Positions 45,880 to 54,881 of a stretch of DNA of 64,000 nt are shown here, piece after piece. Every line of letters begins with the position of its first letter. Within the stretch, counting starts at the first letter, position 1. The translations under genes were made by a program, and so were the position numbers. The notes beneath the pieces were generated by a model. It did not search any database. It saw nothing but the letters and a program-made list of their open reading frames with translations, and was not told the DNA's origin. The stretch covers positions 186,001-250,000 of the forward strand of contig NZ_JARXHY010000002.1 of the NCBI RefSeq assembly GCF_031127815.1, in the 5' to 3' direction. The DNA is from Pelagicoccus sp. SDUM812003 (GTDB lineage Bacteria; Verrucomicrobiota; Verrucomicrobiia; Opitutales; Opitutaceae).

Positions 45880-46770
45880 ATGATCGCACAACAACGCATC
45901 GACGACCTTCTCGCCACCAAGGGCCAACTGCTTTCCGTGGAGTTCTTTCCACCCAAGTCGGAGGAGGCCATTGACTCTCTCGTTTCCTCCTCGCTGGAGC
46001 TGAAGGCGCTGGAGCCGGATTTCGTTTCGGTGACCTATGGAGCGGGAGGCAGCACGCGCGATCGGTCGTCCCGGGTCAGCGCCCAGATGCGCGACGACCT
46101 GGGCTTCAACGTCATGCCTCACCTCACCTGCGTAGGGGCGAGCAAGGATGAGCTCGGGGAAATCATAGACGGCTTCTATGCCGAGGGCTACCGCAACATC
46201 ATGGCTCTGCGTGGGGATCCGCCGAAGGACCAGACCGAGTTCGTGGTGGCCGAGGGTGGTTTCGCTTTCGCGACCGACTTGGTCTCCTTCATCTCCGAAC
46301 GCTATCCTGACATTTGCATCGGGGTGGCGGGCTATCCGGAAAAGCATCCGGAGGCCAGCAGCATGGAGAAGGATCTCGAGCACTTGAAGGTCAAGGTCGA
46401 CGCTGGCGCTTCCTTCATCACCACGCAGCTCTTTTTCGACAACCAGCGTTTCTACGACTTCGTTGAGAAGGCCCAGAAACAGGGCGTTTCGCTGCCGATC
46501 TTTCCCGGCCTGATGCCAGTGCTGGCCACCAAGCAAATCAAGCGCATCGTCAGCATGTGCGGCTCATCGCTGCCGGACGCCCTCGATCGCGAGCTGGAGA
46601 AAGCGGGCGAAGATGCGGAAGCGGTCAAGGAGATCGGCACCAACTGGGCACTGAACCAGCTGGAGGATCTGGCGAAAAACGGCGTGCCTGGCGTGCACCT
46701 CTACGCCCTCAATCGCAGCGATGCGGCAAAGACGCTGATGAGCGCCTTCCGCTCCAAGCAAAGCTGCTAG
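45880..46770 (+). CDS. metF: Methylenetetrahydrofolate reductase
   Basis: 296 residues, a FAD-dependent TIM-barrel enzyme. It reduces methylene-THF to methyl-THF for methionine synthesis. Signatures: SVEFFPPKSEEAI, VSVTYGAGGSTRDR, HLTCVGASKDEL, ALRGDPPKD and TQLFFDN. There is no room for a Shine-Dalgarno beyond the operator-like repeat immediately before ATG. Confidence 0.95.
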   Translation: MIAQQRIDDLLATKGQLLSVEFFPPKSEEAIDSLVSSSLELKALEPDFVSVTYGAGGSTRDRSSRVSAQMRDDLGFNVMPHLTCVGASKDELGEIIDGFYAEGYRNIMALRGDPPKDQTEFVVAEGGFAFATDLVSFISERYPDICIGVAGYPEKHPEASSMEKDLEHLKVKVDAGASFITTQLFFDNQRFYDFVEKAQKQGVSLPIFPGLMPVLATKQIKRIVSMCGSSLPDALDRELEKAGEDAEAVKEIGTNWALNQLEDLAKNGVPGVHLYALNRSDAAKTLMSAFRSKQSC

Positions 46771-46807
46771 GCTATCGCTCGGCGGTCGGTCCGCCAAAGG
46801 ACGCTTC

Positions 46808-47203
46808 CTAACCGCCGGCGAGCACCACCTGAAATCCAGCCGCTTCCAGGGTGGCCTTCACTTCCTCGCGCTTGTCGCCTTGGATTTCGATGTTGCCGCC
46901 TTTCACCGCGCCGCCCACGCCGCAGCGCTTCTGTATGGACTTGGCGAGCTGGACCTTCTCCTCGGCAGCGATTCCCTTCCAGCCGTAGACGACGGTCACC
47001 GTCTTCCCACCCCGGCCCGACTTTTCCCGTTTCACGTCCAGGCGACCGCGATTTCCGCTTCCGGTTCTGCCGGAAGGAGCCGAAGCGTTGGCGGCGGGCT
47101 GAGACGGAGCGGCAGGCAGGTTTCCAAGATCCAAGGAGCCAAAGGGGTTCGACCCGATATCCTGTCCCCCTTCCGTGGATACGCGATCGCGCTTCTTGCC
47201 CAT
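46808..47203 (-). CDS. SUI1/YciH-family translation initiation factor-like protein
   Basis: 131 residues from the ATG at 47203. The N-terminal ~60 residues are a flexible Ser/Pro/Gly/Ala region; the SUI1 domain covers about 65-131 (GGKTVTVVYGWKGIAAEEKV, then KSIQKRCGVGGAVKGGNIEI). Archaeal/eukaryotic eIF1 and bacterial YciH share this fold and tune start-codon selection on the small subunit. It follows by 2 bp the stop of the upstream small gene on the same strand. Confidence 0.88.
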   Translation of the reverse strand: MGKKRDRVSTEGGQDIGSNPFGSLDLGNLPAAPSQPAANASAPSGRTGSGNRGRLDVKREKSGRGGKTVTVVYGWKGIAAEEKVQLAKSIQKRCGVGGAVKGGNIEIQGDKREEVKATLEAAGFQVVLAGG

Positions 47204-47205
47204 TT

Positions 47206-47589
47206 CTAGGAAAAGTCGGTTCGCCCTTGGCACCTGCCCCTAGGGATGTCGGTCTGATGGTTGAGAAGCATCAGAGCTTTCTGGTAGCTCCGATTCTTCA
47301 GAAAATGCTTCAGCTGCGGATCGATCGCTCGTCGGTGGTCGGACAAGGTCTTGTCCAGCGAGGCGATGCTCTTTTTCACCGCGTCCCCGTCCCCCGACTC
47401 GATTCCGCGCTGCAGCCGCTCCAGGTCCGCTTTCATGTACGCATTCAATTCCGCTTCCAGCATGGAGCCAGCTTCTGCCGAATTCTCGTCATCGCGCAAG
47501 CGGTTTGTTCGTTCGATCCGGTAGCTCGCCGACGACAGTTGAAAAAACGTCGAAACGGGGTCCTGTATCTTTGGCGAGCCCGTTTCCAT
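47206..47589 (-). CDS. Conserved-looking helical protein of unknown function next to SUI1
   Basis: 127 residues. There is no signal peptide or membrane helix. Helices with charged surfaces are predicted near 43-65 (LEAELNAYMKADLERLQRGI) and 80-115. Stop and next start are separated by only 2 bp from the SUI1-like gene, so the pair is a tight operon and may work together. I recognise no family. Confidence 0.6.
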   Translation of the reverse strand: METGSPKIQDPVSTFFQLSSASYRIERTNRLRDDENSAEAGSMLEAELNAYMKADLERLQRGIESGDGDAVKKSIASLDKTLSDHRRAIDPQLKHFLKNRSYQKALMLLNHQTDIPRGRCQGRTDFS

Positions 47590-47765
47590 AAGAGATTGTC
47601 GTTCGAATACGGAAAACTATGAAAATCCTTACTAGTTAAGGTCATACCTCCATTCTGACAGGCAGAAAACCGAGCGTTTTTCTTTACTCGCTCAGAGGGG
47701 GGGCTTAACCCTCATACATTCTAAAACCCGATCCTCCACCAGGATCCACACCAGGAACATCAGGA

Positions 47766-50513
47766 ATGGTCACATTCGCAACGCGTTCGAACGCAGACTT
47801 AATCGACCTCAACTACGAGAAGTGGAAGGCCGACCCCCAATCGGTAGACGAGAACTGGAGAGCGTTCTTCGAAGGCTTCGAGCTCGCGCTCGCATCCGCC
47901 CCCGTAAGGAAAACAGGCTCGACCGCCAAGGGCGGCGCCTCGCTGGGAAGCGCTTCGAAGCAGATGAATGTTTCGAGCCTGATCTACGCCTACCGCAGTC
48001 TCGGGCACACTCAAGCCTGGCTCGATCCGCTCTCGGAAAAGCCGCCGGCCAACGATGACTTGCGCATCGAGGAGTTCGGACTCAACGAAGCGGACCTCGA
48101 CACCGCCTTCGACTCCGGCCACTTCCTCGACGGTCAGCCGCTCAAGCTGCGCGATCTCATCGAAGCCCTGCGCAAAACCTACTGCTCCAACATCGGCTAC
48201 GAGTACATCCACATGCAGAACACGGACGCTCGTCGCTGGATACAGCGCAAGATCGAGCCGCTGCAGGGCAAGATCGACTTTTCCGAGAAGGTCAAAACCC
48301 GCATCCTGCGCAAGGTCTTCGCCGCGGAGTCGTTCGAGAGTTTTCTCCACACCCGCTACGCCGGACAAAAGCGTTTTTCGCTCGAGGGCGGCGAGACGCT
48401 TATCCCTTGCTTGGACAACCTGCTGGAACACTGCGGGCGCCTCGGCATCAAGGAAGTGGTCATGGGCATGGCCCACCGCGGTCGCCTCAACGTGCTCGCC
48501 AACACGCTCAAGAAATCCTACGAGTTCATCTTCGAGGAATTTGGCGATACCTACATACCGGACACGGTGGGCGGCGACGGCGACGTCAAGTACCACCTTG
48601 GCTACGAGAAAGTGATCGAAACCAAGGAGGGCCACTACGTCGAAATCCGGCTCGCCTCCAATCCAAGCCACCTCGAAGCGGTCAACCCGGTGGTCGAAGG
48701 CAAAGCCCGAGCTCGTCAACGCATCCTAAACGATTCCCAGCGCAAGAAGGTCCTGCCGGTTCTCGTTCACGGAGACGCGGCCTTCGCCGGACAAGGCATG
48801 GTGGCGGAAGTCCTTAACTTCTCGCAGCTCCCCGGCTACCGAACTGGCGGCACCGTGCACATCATCGTCAACAACCAGATCGGCTTCACCACCACCCCCA
48901 AGGAAGCGCGCTCCACTCGCTACTGCACCGACATCGCCAAGATGATCGAAGCGCCGATCTTCCACGTCAACGGCGACGATCCCCTAGCTGTGGTGTTCGT
49001 CACCCTGCTGGCCATCGAATACCGCCAAGCCTTCGGCGCCGATGTGGTCATCGACATGTATTGCTACCGCAAGCACGGCCACAACGAGTCGGACGAGCCG
49101 ATGTTCACCAACCCGGATCTCTACGACAAGATTTCCAAGCACCCGCCGGTCAGCTCAGCCCTCGCCAAGCGACTCACGAGCGACGGCACGCTTTCGGAAA
49201 AGCAGATCGAAAGCATCCGCAAGGAATACGAAAGCTCGCTCGCCAACTCGCTGGAACGCGTCAAGAAAGCGGCGGAAACACAGATCCAGGCCCGCAAGGC
49301 CTTCGCGGGCTCCAACGCCGTTTTCCAACCGCAATACAGCTTCAACCCCGTGGAAACCGGCGTGCCGCGCGAAACGCTGGAGGTCATCGTGCGCGGACTG
49401 ACCTCTCTTCCGACCCACATAAAGCCGAATCGCAAAATCAAGCGCTTCCTCGACAATCGAAAGACCGCCTTCGAAAACAACGAACCAATCGACTGGTCCT
49501 ACGCGGAGGCGCTGGCCTTCGGAAGCCTGCTCAATCAAGGCACTCCCGTTCGCCTCTCCGGTCAGGACTCGGAGCGCGGCACCTTCAGCCAACGTCACGC
49601 CGTTATCCACGATGTGGATACGGACGAACGCTACATCCCGCTGCTGCATATCGACAAGGACCAGGCGCGATTCTGCGTGTACAATTCCCTGCTCTCCGAA
49701 GCGGGCGTGCTAGGCTTCGACTTCGGCTATTCGCTCGACTACCCGCGCATGCTCTGCCTCTGGGAGGCCCAGTTCGGCGACTTCGCCAACGGCGCCCAGG
49801 TCATCATCGACCAGTTCATCACCAGCAGCGAATCCAAGTGGGGCCGCGTGTCCGGACTGGTGATGCTCCTCCCGCACGGATACGAAGGCCAAGGCCCCGA
49901 GCACTCCTCCGCTCGACTGGAACGCTTCCTCCAAGCCTGCGCCGAGGACAATATCCAAGTCGCTAATCTCTCCTCCCCCGCTCAGTATTTCCACATCCTC
50001 CGACGCCAAATGATGCGCGAGTTCCGCAAGCCGCTCGTCATCATGGCTCCGAAGTCGATGCTGCGCTTGAAGGAAGCCGCCTCGGATTGGTCCGATATCG
50101 AATCCGGCTCCTTCCTCGAAATCATCGACGACGCGAACGCGAAACCTGCCAAGGTCAACCGCCTCATCCTTTGCTCCGGCAAGGTGTACTTCGACCTGAT
50201 CAAAAAAAGAGAGGAGCTGAAGGACAACTCCGCCGCCATCGTAAGAGTCGAGCAACTCTACCCGCTGCACGCCGAGCGCCTAAAGGAAATCGCCGAAAAG
50301 TATTCAAAAATCGATACACTGGTCTGGAGCCAGGAAGAGTCTCAAAACATGGGCCCCTACACCTTCATCGCTCCTCGTTTGGAAAAAATATTCGACAAGA
50401 AGGTCGTGTACGCAGGTCGCGACGAAAGCGCCAGCCCAGCCGTTGGCGTTATGGCCTTGCACAAGAAGGAACTTGCCCAGCTTCTCGACGAAGCGTTCAC
50501 CCTCAAATCGTAA
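47766..50513 (+). CDS. sucA: 2-oxoglutarate dehydrogenase E1 component
   Basis: 915 residues. The thiamin-diphosphate subunit decarboxylates 2-oxoglutarate in the citric-acid cycle. N-terminal YEKWKADPQSVDENWRAFFE, MGMAHRGRLNVLAN, VHGDAAFAGQGMVAEVLN, NNQIGFTT, HVNGDDPLAV, CYRKHGHNESDEP and C-terminal LPHGYEGQGPEHSSARLERFLQ (in part) and VWSQEESQNMGPY are all SucA signatures. It heads a sucA-sucB-lpd operon. A GATCCT/AGGATC stem (47730-47746) lies 19 bp before ATG. Confidence 0.97.
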   Translation: MVTFATRSNADLIDLNYEKWKADPQSVDENWRAFFEGFELALASAPVRKTGSTAKGGASLGSASKQMNVSSLIYAYRSLGHTQAWLDPLSEKPPANDDLRIEEFGLNEADLDTAFDSGHFLDGQPLKLRDLIEALRKTYCSNIGYEYIHMQNTDARRWIQRKIEPLQGKIDFSEKVKTRILRKVFAAESFESFLHTRYAGQKRFSLEGGETLIPCLDNLLEHCGRLGIKEVVMGMAHRGRLNVLANTLKKSYEFIFEEFGDTYIPDTVGGDGDVKYHLGYEKVIETKEGHYVEIRLASNPSHLEAVNPVVEGKARARQRILNDSQRKKVLPVLVHGDAAFAGQGMVAEVLNFSQLPGYRTGGTVHIIVNNQIGFTTTPKEARSTRYCTDIAKMIEAPIFHVNGDDPLAVVFVTLLAIEYRQAFGADVVIDMYCYRKHGHNESDEPMFTNPDLYDKISKHPPVSSALAKRLTSDGTLSEKQIESIRKEYESSLANSLERVKKAAETQIQARKAFAGSNAVFQPQYSFNPVETGVPRETLEVIVRGLTSLPTHIKPNRKIKRFLDNRKTAFENNEPIDWSYAEALAFGSLLNQGTPVRLSGQDSERGTFSQRHAVIHDVDTDERYIPLLHIDKDQARFCVYNSLLSEAGVLGFDFGYSLDYPRMLCLWEAQFGDFANGAQVIIDQFITSSESKWGRVSGLVMLLPHGYEGQGPEHSSARLERFLQACAEDNIQVANLSSPAQYFHILRRQMMREFRKPLVIMAPKSMLRLKEAASDWSDIESGSFLEIIDDANAKPAKVNRLILCSGKVYFDLIKKREELKDNSAAIVRVEQLYPLHAERLKEIAEKYSKIDTLVWSQEESQNMGPYTFIAPRLEKIFDKKVVYAGRDESASPAVGVMALHKKELAQLLDEAFTLKS

Positions 50514-50534
50514 CGACTCTTTCAATACACCAAC

Positions 50535-51785
50535 ATGGCGACTGAAGTAATAGTGCCCACACTTGGCGAATCGATCACCTCCGGGATCATCGCCGCATGG
50601 AACGTCCAAGACGGCGACTACGTCGAAAAGGACCAAGTCATCTACGAGCTCGAGACCGACAAGATCACCTCCGAGGGGATCGCCGAGGTGTCCGGTGTCG
50701 TTTCTCTGTCCGCCTCCGAAGGCGACGAAGTAGAAATCGGTCAGGTCATCGCTACCATCGACGAATCCGCGGAAGCGCCGTCCGACAACTCGGAGAAAAA
50801 GGAATCGGCCGAAGAGCCCGAAGTCAAATCCGAGGAATCGGGCGAATCCGAAGAAGCGAAACCGTCCGCCGAATCCTCCGACGCCGTCTCGCCTGCCGTG
50901 CGACGCATCGCCGCAGAAGAGGATCTCGATCCGGCAAGCGTGGAAGGATCCGGCAAGGCCGGCCGCGTGACCAAGGGAGACATGCTGAAAGCCCTCTCTG
51001 ATCGCCCCTCGGTCAAGGAAAGCAAGCCTGCCAAAAAAACCGCTGCCGAAACTCCCAAACCAGCCGCCAAATCGAAGCCGGCTGGCGAGCGTACGACTCG
51101 CAAGCGCATGACGCCGCTGCGCAAGAAGATCGCCGAGCGACTCGTTTCCGCCCAGCAGGACGCGGCCATGCTGACCACTTTCAACGAAGCGGACATGACC
51201 GCCATCAAGGAGCTCCGCGCCAAGTACCAGGACAGTTTCGTCAAGAAGCACGGCATCAAGCTGGGCTTCATGTCTTTCTTCGTAAAGGCAGTGGTGCAAG
51301 CGCTGCAGGAGGTACCTGGAATCAACGCTCAGATCGATGGCGACGAAATCATCCAAAATCACTACTTCGACATCGGGGTCGCTGTATCCACAGAAAAAGG
51401 ACTGATGGTCCCCGTCATTCGCGATTGCGATCAGCTCAACCTGGCTGGCATCGAAAAATCCATCATCGAATACGCCAAAAAAGCTCGGGAAGGAAAGATC
51501 CAGATCGACGACCTACAGGGCGGCGTATTCACCATCACCAACGGGGGCATCTTCGGCTCCATGCTTTCCACTCCCATCCTCAATGCTCCGCAAAGCGGCA
51601 TCCTCGGCATGCATGCCATCCAGGAACGCCCTGTCGCTGTGAAGGGCCAAGTGGAAATACGCCCGATGATGTATTTGGCCGTCTCATACGATCACCGCAT
51701 CGTCGACGGTAAGGAAGCGGTCACCTTCCTCGTCAAGGTGAAGGAAGCCCTGGAGGATCCGACTCGCTTGCTTCTCGACGTCTAA
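50535..51785 (+). CDS. sucB: 2-oxoglutarate dehydrogenase E2 (dihydrolipoamide succinyltransferase)
   Basis: 416 residues. One lipoyl domain (about 1-80) carries the lipoylated Lys K43 in [12 protein letters not shown] Glu/Ser-rich linker (85-118), a peripheral subunit-binding domain (about 119-155, [20 protein letters not shown]), an Ala/Lys/Pro linker and the catalytic domain (about 190-416) follow. The active-site His is in [13 protein letters not shown]. It assembles the core of the complex. Confidence 0.96.
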   Translation: MATEVIVPTLGESITSGIIAAWNVQDGDYVEKDQVIYELETDKITSEGIAEVSGVVSLSASEGDEVEIGQVIATIDESAEAPSDNSEKKESAEEPEVKSEESGESEEAKPSAESSDAVSPAVRRIAAEEDLDPASVEGSGKAGRVTKGDMLKALSDRPSVKESKPAKKTAAETPKPAAKSKPAGERTTRKRMTPLRKKIAERLVSAQQDAAMLTTFNEADMTAIKELRAKYQDSFVKKHGIKLGFMSFFVKAVVQALQEVPGINAQIDGDEIIQNHYFDIGVAVSTEKGLMVPVIRDCDQLNLAGIEKSIIEYAKKAREGKIQIDDLQGGVFTITNGGIFGSMLSTPILNAPQSGILGMHAIQERPVAVKGQVEIRPMMYLAVSYDHRIVDGKEAVTFLVKVKEALEDPTRLLLDV

Positions 51786-51838
51786 CCTTGCCTGTTCACC
51801 GACCGTCCCGATAGAGACGATCCGTAGCTCAAACTGTA

Positions 51839-53239
51839 ATGTCTGATAAAAACTCTTTCGATGTGGCCGTTATCGGCGGCGGACCCGGCGGCTATGTTGC
51901 GGCCATCCGCTGCGCCCAGCTTGGGCTGAAAACCGCCTTGGTGGAAAAACGCAAGGCGCTCGGCGGCACCTGTCTGAACATCGGCTGCATTCCTAGCAAA
52001 GCCCTCCTCCACACTAGCGAGCAGTTCCTTTTCGCCAAGAAGCACGCCAAGGAGTCCGGCGTGGAAATCTCGGGCGATGTATCGTTGAATTTGGATACAG
52101 TGATGAAAAAGAAGGACAAGGTGGTCAAGCAGCTCACTGGCGGCGTAGACATGCTCGTGAAGAAACGCGGCATCACTCGCTTCAATGGCCACGGAAAGCT
52201 TCTGGGAGACGGCAAGATCAGCGTGGACGAAAAGGACGAGCTTTCCGCTAAGCACATCATTTTGGCCACAGGATCGGTCCCGGTGGAGCTTCCATTCATG
52301 AAGTTCGACGGCGAGACGATCGTGTCGAGCGATCACGCGCTTTCCTTCGACAAGGTGCCCGAAGAATTCGTGGTCATCGGCGCCGGTGCCATCGGCTTGG
52401 AACTGGGATCCGTCTGGAGCCGCTACGGTTCAAAGGTCACCGTCCTAGAGTTTCTACCGAAGATCGCGGCCGGATCGGATGACGATGTATCCAAATTCCT
52501 GGAACGCTGCTTCAAGAAGCAGGGCATGACCATTCACACCGAAACCAAGGTGACCGGCTCGAAGGAGATCGACGGAAAGCTCAACGTGGTGGCGGAAAAG
52601 AAAGGCAAGGAAATCACCGTGCCCGCCGACAAGGTTCTCGTGGCGGTAGGACGCAAGCCCTACACGGAAAACCTCGGCCTCGACAAGGTCGGCATCGAGC
52701 CCGACAAGCGTGGCTTCATCGAAATCGACGATCACTTTAAGACCTCCGCAGACGGCGTCTACGCTATCGGCGACATCGTGCGCGGGCCCATGCTCGCCCA
52801 CAAGGCCGAGGAAGAAGGCGTGGCCATTGCCGAGATGATCGCAGGCAAAGCGGGCCACGTGAACTACGATGTCATCCCAGGCGTCATCTACACCGAGCCC
52901 GAAGTGGCGACCGTCGGCCTCACCGAGGCTCAAGCCAAGGAAAAGGACATCAAGGTGAAGGTCGGAAAGTTCCCTCTCGCCGCCAACGGTCGGGCCATCG
53001 CCTCCGACGCCACCGACGGCATGGTCAAGATCATCGCCTGCGCCGAAACCGACAAGATCCTCGGCGGCCAAGTCGTGGCAAAAGGCGCCAGCGAAATGAT
53101 CGCCGAAATCGTGACCCACATGGAGTACGGCGGAAGCGCCGAAGACCTCGGCCGCACCGTTCACGCCCATCCGACCATTTCCGAATCCATCAAGGAAGCC
53201 GGACTGGCGGTAGACGGAGCAGCGATCCACTCCTTGTAA
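51839..53239 (+). CDS. lpdA: Dihydrolipoyl dehydrogenase (E3)
   Basis: 466 residues. The FAD motif is [11 protein letters not shown], the redox-active disulfide [16 protein letters not shown], the NAD motif [15 protein letters not shown], and the C-terminal HAHPTISE carries the catalytic His-Glu pair. It reoxidizes the lipoyl groups of the E2 subunit. Gaps of 21 and 53 bp in the sucA-sucB-lpd order support one operon. Confidence 0.97.
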   Translation: MSDKNSFDVAVIGGGPGGYVAAIRCAQLGLKTALVEKRKALGGTCLNIGCIPSKALLHTSEQFLFAKKHAKESGVEISGDVSLNLDTVMKKKDKVVKQLTGGVDMLVKKRGITRFNGHGKLLGDGKISVDEKDELSAKHIILATGSVPVELPFMKFDGETIVSSDHALSFDKVPEEFVVIGAGAIGLELGSVWSRYGSKVTVLEFLPKIAAGSDDDVSKFLERCFKKQGMTIHTETKVTGSKEIDGKLNVVAEKKGKEITVPADKVLVAVGRKPYTENLGLDKVGIEPDKRGFIEIDDHFKTSADGVYAIGDIVRGPMLAHKAEEEGVAIAEMIAGKAGHVNYDVIPGVIYTEPEVATVGLTEAQAKEKDIKVKVGKFPLAANGRAIASDATDGMVKIIACAETDKILGGQVVAKGASEMIAEIVTHMEYGGSAEDLGRTVHAHPTISESIKEAGLAVDGAAIHSL

Positions 53240-53520
53240 ACGAGCAGCTGGCGGCGGCTCGCCAGCCCCAACCGCGCGACAATGCCCGCCAGGCCAGCAG
53301 GTTGCGATTCCGATCTTTAAACCTGTCGGCTGGCCCCGCCGCCCCCTGGCATCGCTCCCAAAATCGGAGCACCAGGCCGCCGCATCCGCCATCCAACGCT
53401 CACCAGGCCGCCGCATCGACCGCCACCGGTCACGCAACTCGTTTTTGCAACGTTACAAAGATTAGTTGCACGACTCCCGGCGCCCTATCGCTCCCGCGAC
53501 GCTCCGGTTTCGAAAATTTA
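53240..53520. other. Intergenic region with a 17-bp direct repeat
   Basis: First part of the 371-bp gap before the Fur-family gene. CACCAGGCCGCCGCATC occurs at 53370-53386 and again at 53401-53417, 31 bp apart. It is very GC-rich until about 53450, after which composition shifts to AT-rich promoter-like DNA. No gene is seen. Confidence 0.5.
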
Positions 53521-53595
53521 TTTGGAACGATTCCAATTTTCACTTGATATTTAGAATTATTCTCATTTGATCCTGCGACTTAGAGTTATTCTAAA
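53521..53595 (+). promoter_or_regulatory. Three evenly spaced Irr/Fur-like palindromes before the Fur-family gene
   Basis: Three 17-bp elements with a 7-3-7 layout: TTTGGAA-CGA-TTCCAAT (53521-53537), TTTAGAA-TTA-TTCTCAT (53550-53566) and CTTAGAG-TTA-TTCTAAA (53579-53595). Their centres (53529, 53558, 53587) are exactly 29 bp apart, close to three helical turns. The last lies 15 bp before the ATG. As I recall, TTTAGAA-N3-TTCTAAA is the type of site bound by Irr and PerR-like Fur proteins. Autoregulation and control of suf are inferred. Confidence 0.65.
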
Positions 53596-53610
53596 TAACC
53601 CCGCCAACAG

Positions 53611-54042
53611 ATGAACAACGAAATCGACACAGAGGTACTCAACCGGAAGCTTGCCGCTTCGGGGCTGCGGTCGACTCGCCAGCGCGAAGTCGTCTATGGC
53701 GCCATTCTGTCAAAGCGCGATCATCCGACCGCCGACGAGATCTTCGCCCGGGCCAAGCTGGAGATGCCGACCATCTCCCTAGCCACTGTCTACAACTGCC
53801 TCGAAACCTTGGTGCAGTGCGATCTGATCAAGCAGGTCCATTTGGAGCGCGAATCCACCCGCTACTGCCCCAACCTCACCGAGCACGCCCATTTTCACGA
53901 CAACGAAAGCGGCGACATCTACGACGTGCAGCTAGACGCTGCCACCATCCAGAAGCTGACCTCCCTGCTCCCCTCCGGCTTCGTGGTCGGCTCCATAGAC
54001 ATCACCTTTCGCGGCAAGGCCGCCGCTTCATCGACGTCCTAA
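53611..54042 (+). CDS. Fur-family regulator without CxxC motifs, Irr-like
   Basis: 143 residues. The winged helix (about 8-85) has [14 protein letters not shown] and [16 protein letters not shown], which are typical of Fur-family proteins. The metal/dimer half is unusual: instead of the HHHxxCxxCG motif it reads [17 protein letters not shown] with H92, H94 and H96. Only three Cys (63, 70, 86) are present, and there is no CxxC pair for structural zinc. This layout is like Irr of alphaproteobacteria, which senses heme/iron status. It precedes sufCBD, and three palindromes sit before its start. A role controlling Fe-S assembly with iron is likely. Confidence 0.85.
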   Translation: MNNEIDTEVLNRKLAASGLRSTRQREVVYGAILSKRDHPTADEIFARAKLEMPTISLATVYNCLETLVQCDLIKQVHLERESTRYCPNLTEHAHFHDNESGDIYDVQLDAATIQKLTSLLPSGFVVGSIDITFRGKAAASSTS

Positions 54043-54074
54043 TTCTCAACCACCACTTCTCAAATTTTAGATCA

Positions 54075-54839
54075 ATGAGCAATACACTCGAAATCAAGAA
54101 CCTCAGCGTAAGCATCGGCGACAAGCAGATCCTAAAGGACTTCAACCTCGTGGTACCGAAGGGCGAAGTGCATGCCATCATGGGGCCGAACGGCACCGGA
54201 AAGAGCACCCTTGCCAAAGCCATGGCCGGCCACCCCGACTACGAAGTCACTAGCGGCGAGATCATCATAGACGGCGTTAGCATCCTGGAGATGGAGCCGG
54301 ACGAGCGGGCGCGCGAAGGGCTCTTCCTCGCTTTCCAGTACCCGATGGAAATCCCAGGCGTGACCATCGCCAACTTCATCCGGGCCGCCCTCAACGCCCG
54401 ACTCCCCGAGGATCAGGAGCTCAACGCTCCCGACTACTACAAGTCCCTCTACGCGAAGATGGACATGCTGAAAATCGACCGCAAGTTCACCTCCCGCGCC
54501 GTAAACGACGGCTTCTCCGGCGGGGAAAAGAAGCGCTGCGAAATCCTGCAGATGGCCATGCTCGACCCGAAGTACGCCGTGCTCGACGAGACCGATTCCG
54601 GCCTCGACATCGACGCCTTGAAGGTGGTTTCCGAAGGGGTCAACTCCCTGCGAGGACCCAATCTCGGCGCTTTGGTCATCACTCACTACCAACGCTTGCT
54701 CAACTACATCGTGCCGGACGTGGTTCACGTCATGTACGACGGCCGTATCATCAAGAGCGGCGACAAGGATCTCGCCCTCCAGTTGGAGGAAAGGGGTTAC
54801 GATTGGGTCAAGGAACTGGCTGGCGAGGTAGTGGCGTAA
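54075..54839 (+). CDS. sufC: Fe-S assembly ATPase SufC
   Basis: 254 residues from the ATG at 54075. ABC ATPase with Walker [11 protein letters not shown], signature [15 protein letters not shown] and Walker [16 protein letters not shown], the last being the SufC-specific form. SufC drives conformational change in the SufB-SufD scaffold. It starts 32 bp after the Fur-family gene and is followed by sufB and sufD, the usual gene order in many phyla. Confidence 0.96.
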   Translation: MSNTLEIKNLSVSIGDKQILKDFNLVVPKGEVHAIMGPNGTGKSTLAKAMAGHPDYEVTSGEIIIDGVSILEMEPDERAREGLFLAFQYPMEIPGVTIANFIRAALNARLPEDQELNAPDYYKSLYAKMDMLKIDRKFTSRAVNDGFSGGEKKRCEILQMAMLDPKYAVLDETDSGLDIDALKVVSEGVNSLRGPNLGALVITHYQRLLNYIVPDVVHVMYDGRIIKSGDKDLALQLEERGYDWVKELAGEVVA

Positions 54840-54881
54840 CGCCGCCCCCCGAAGCCTCAACCAAGAAAGGCGATTCAAAAT

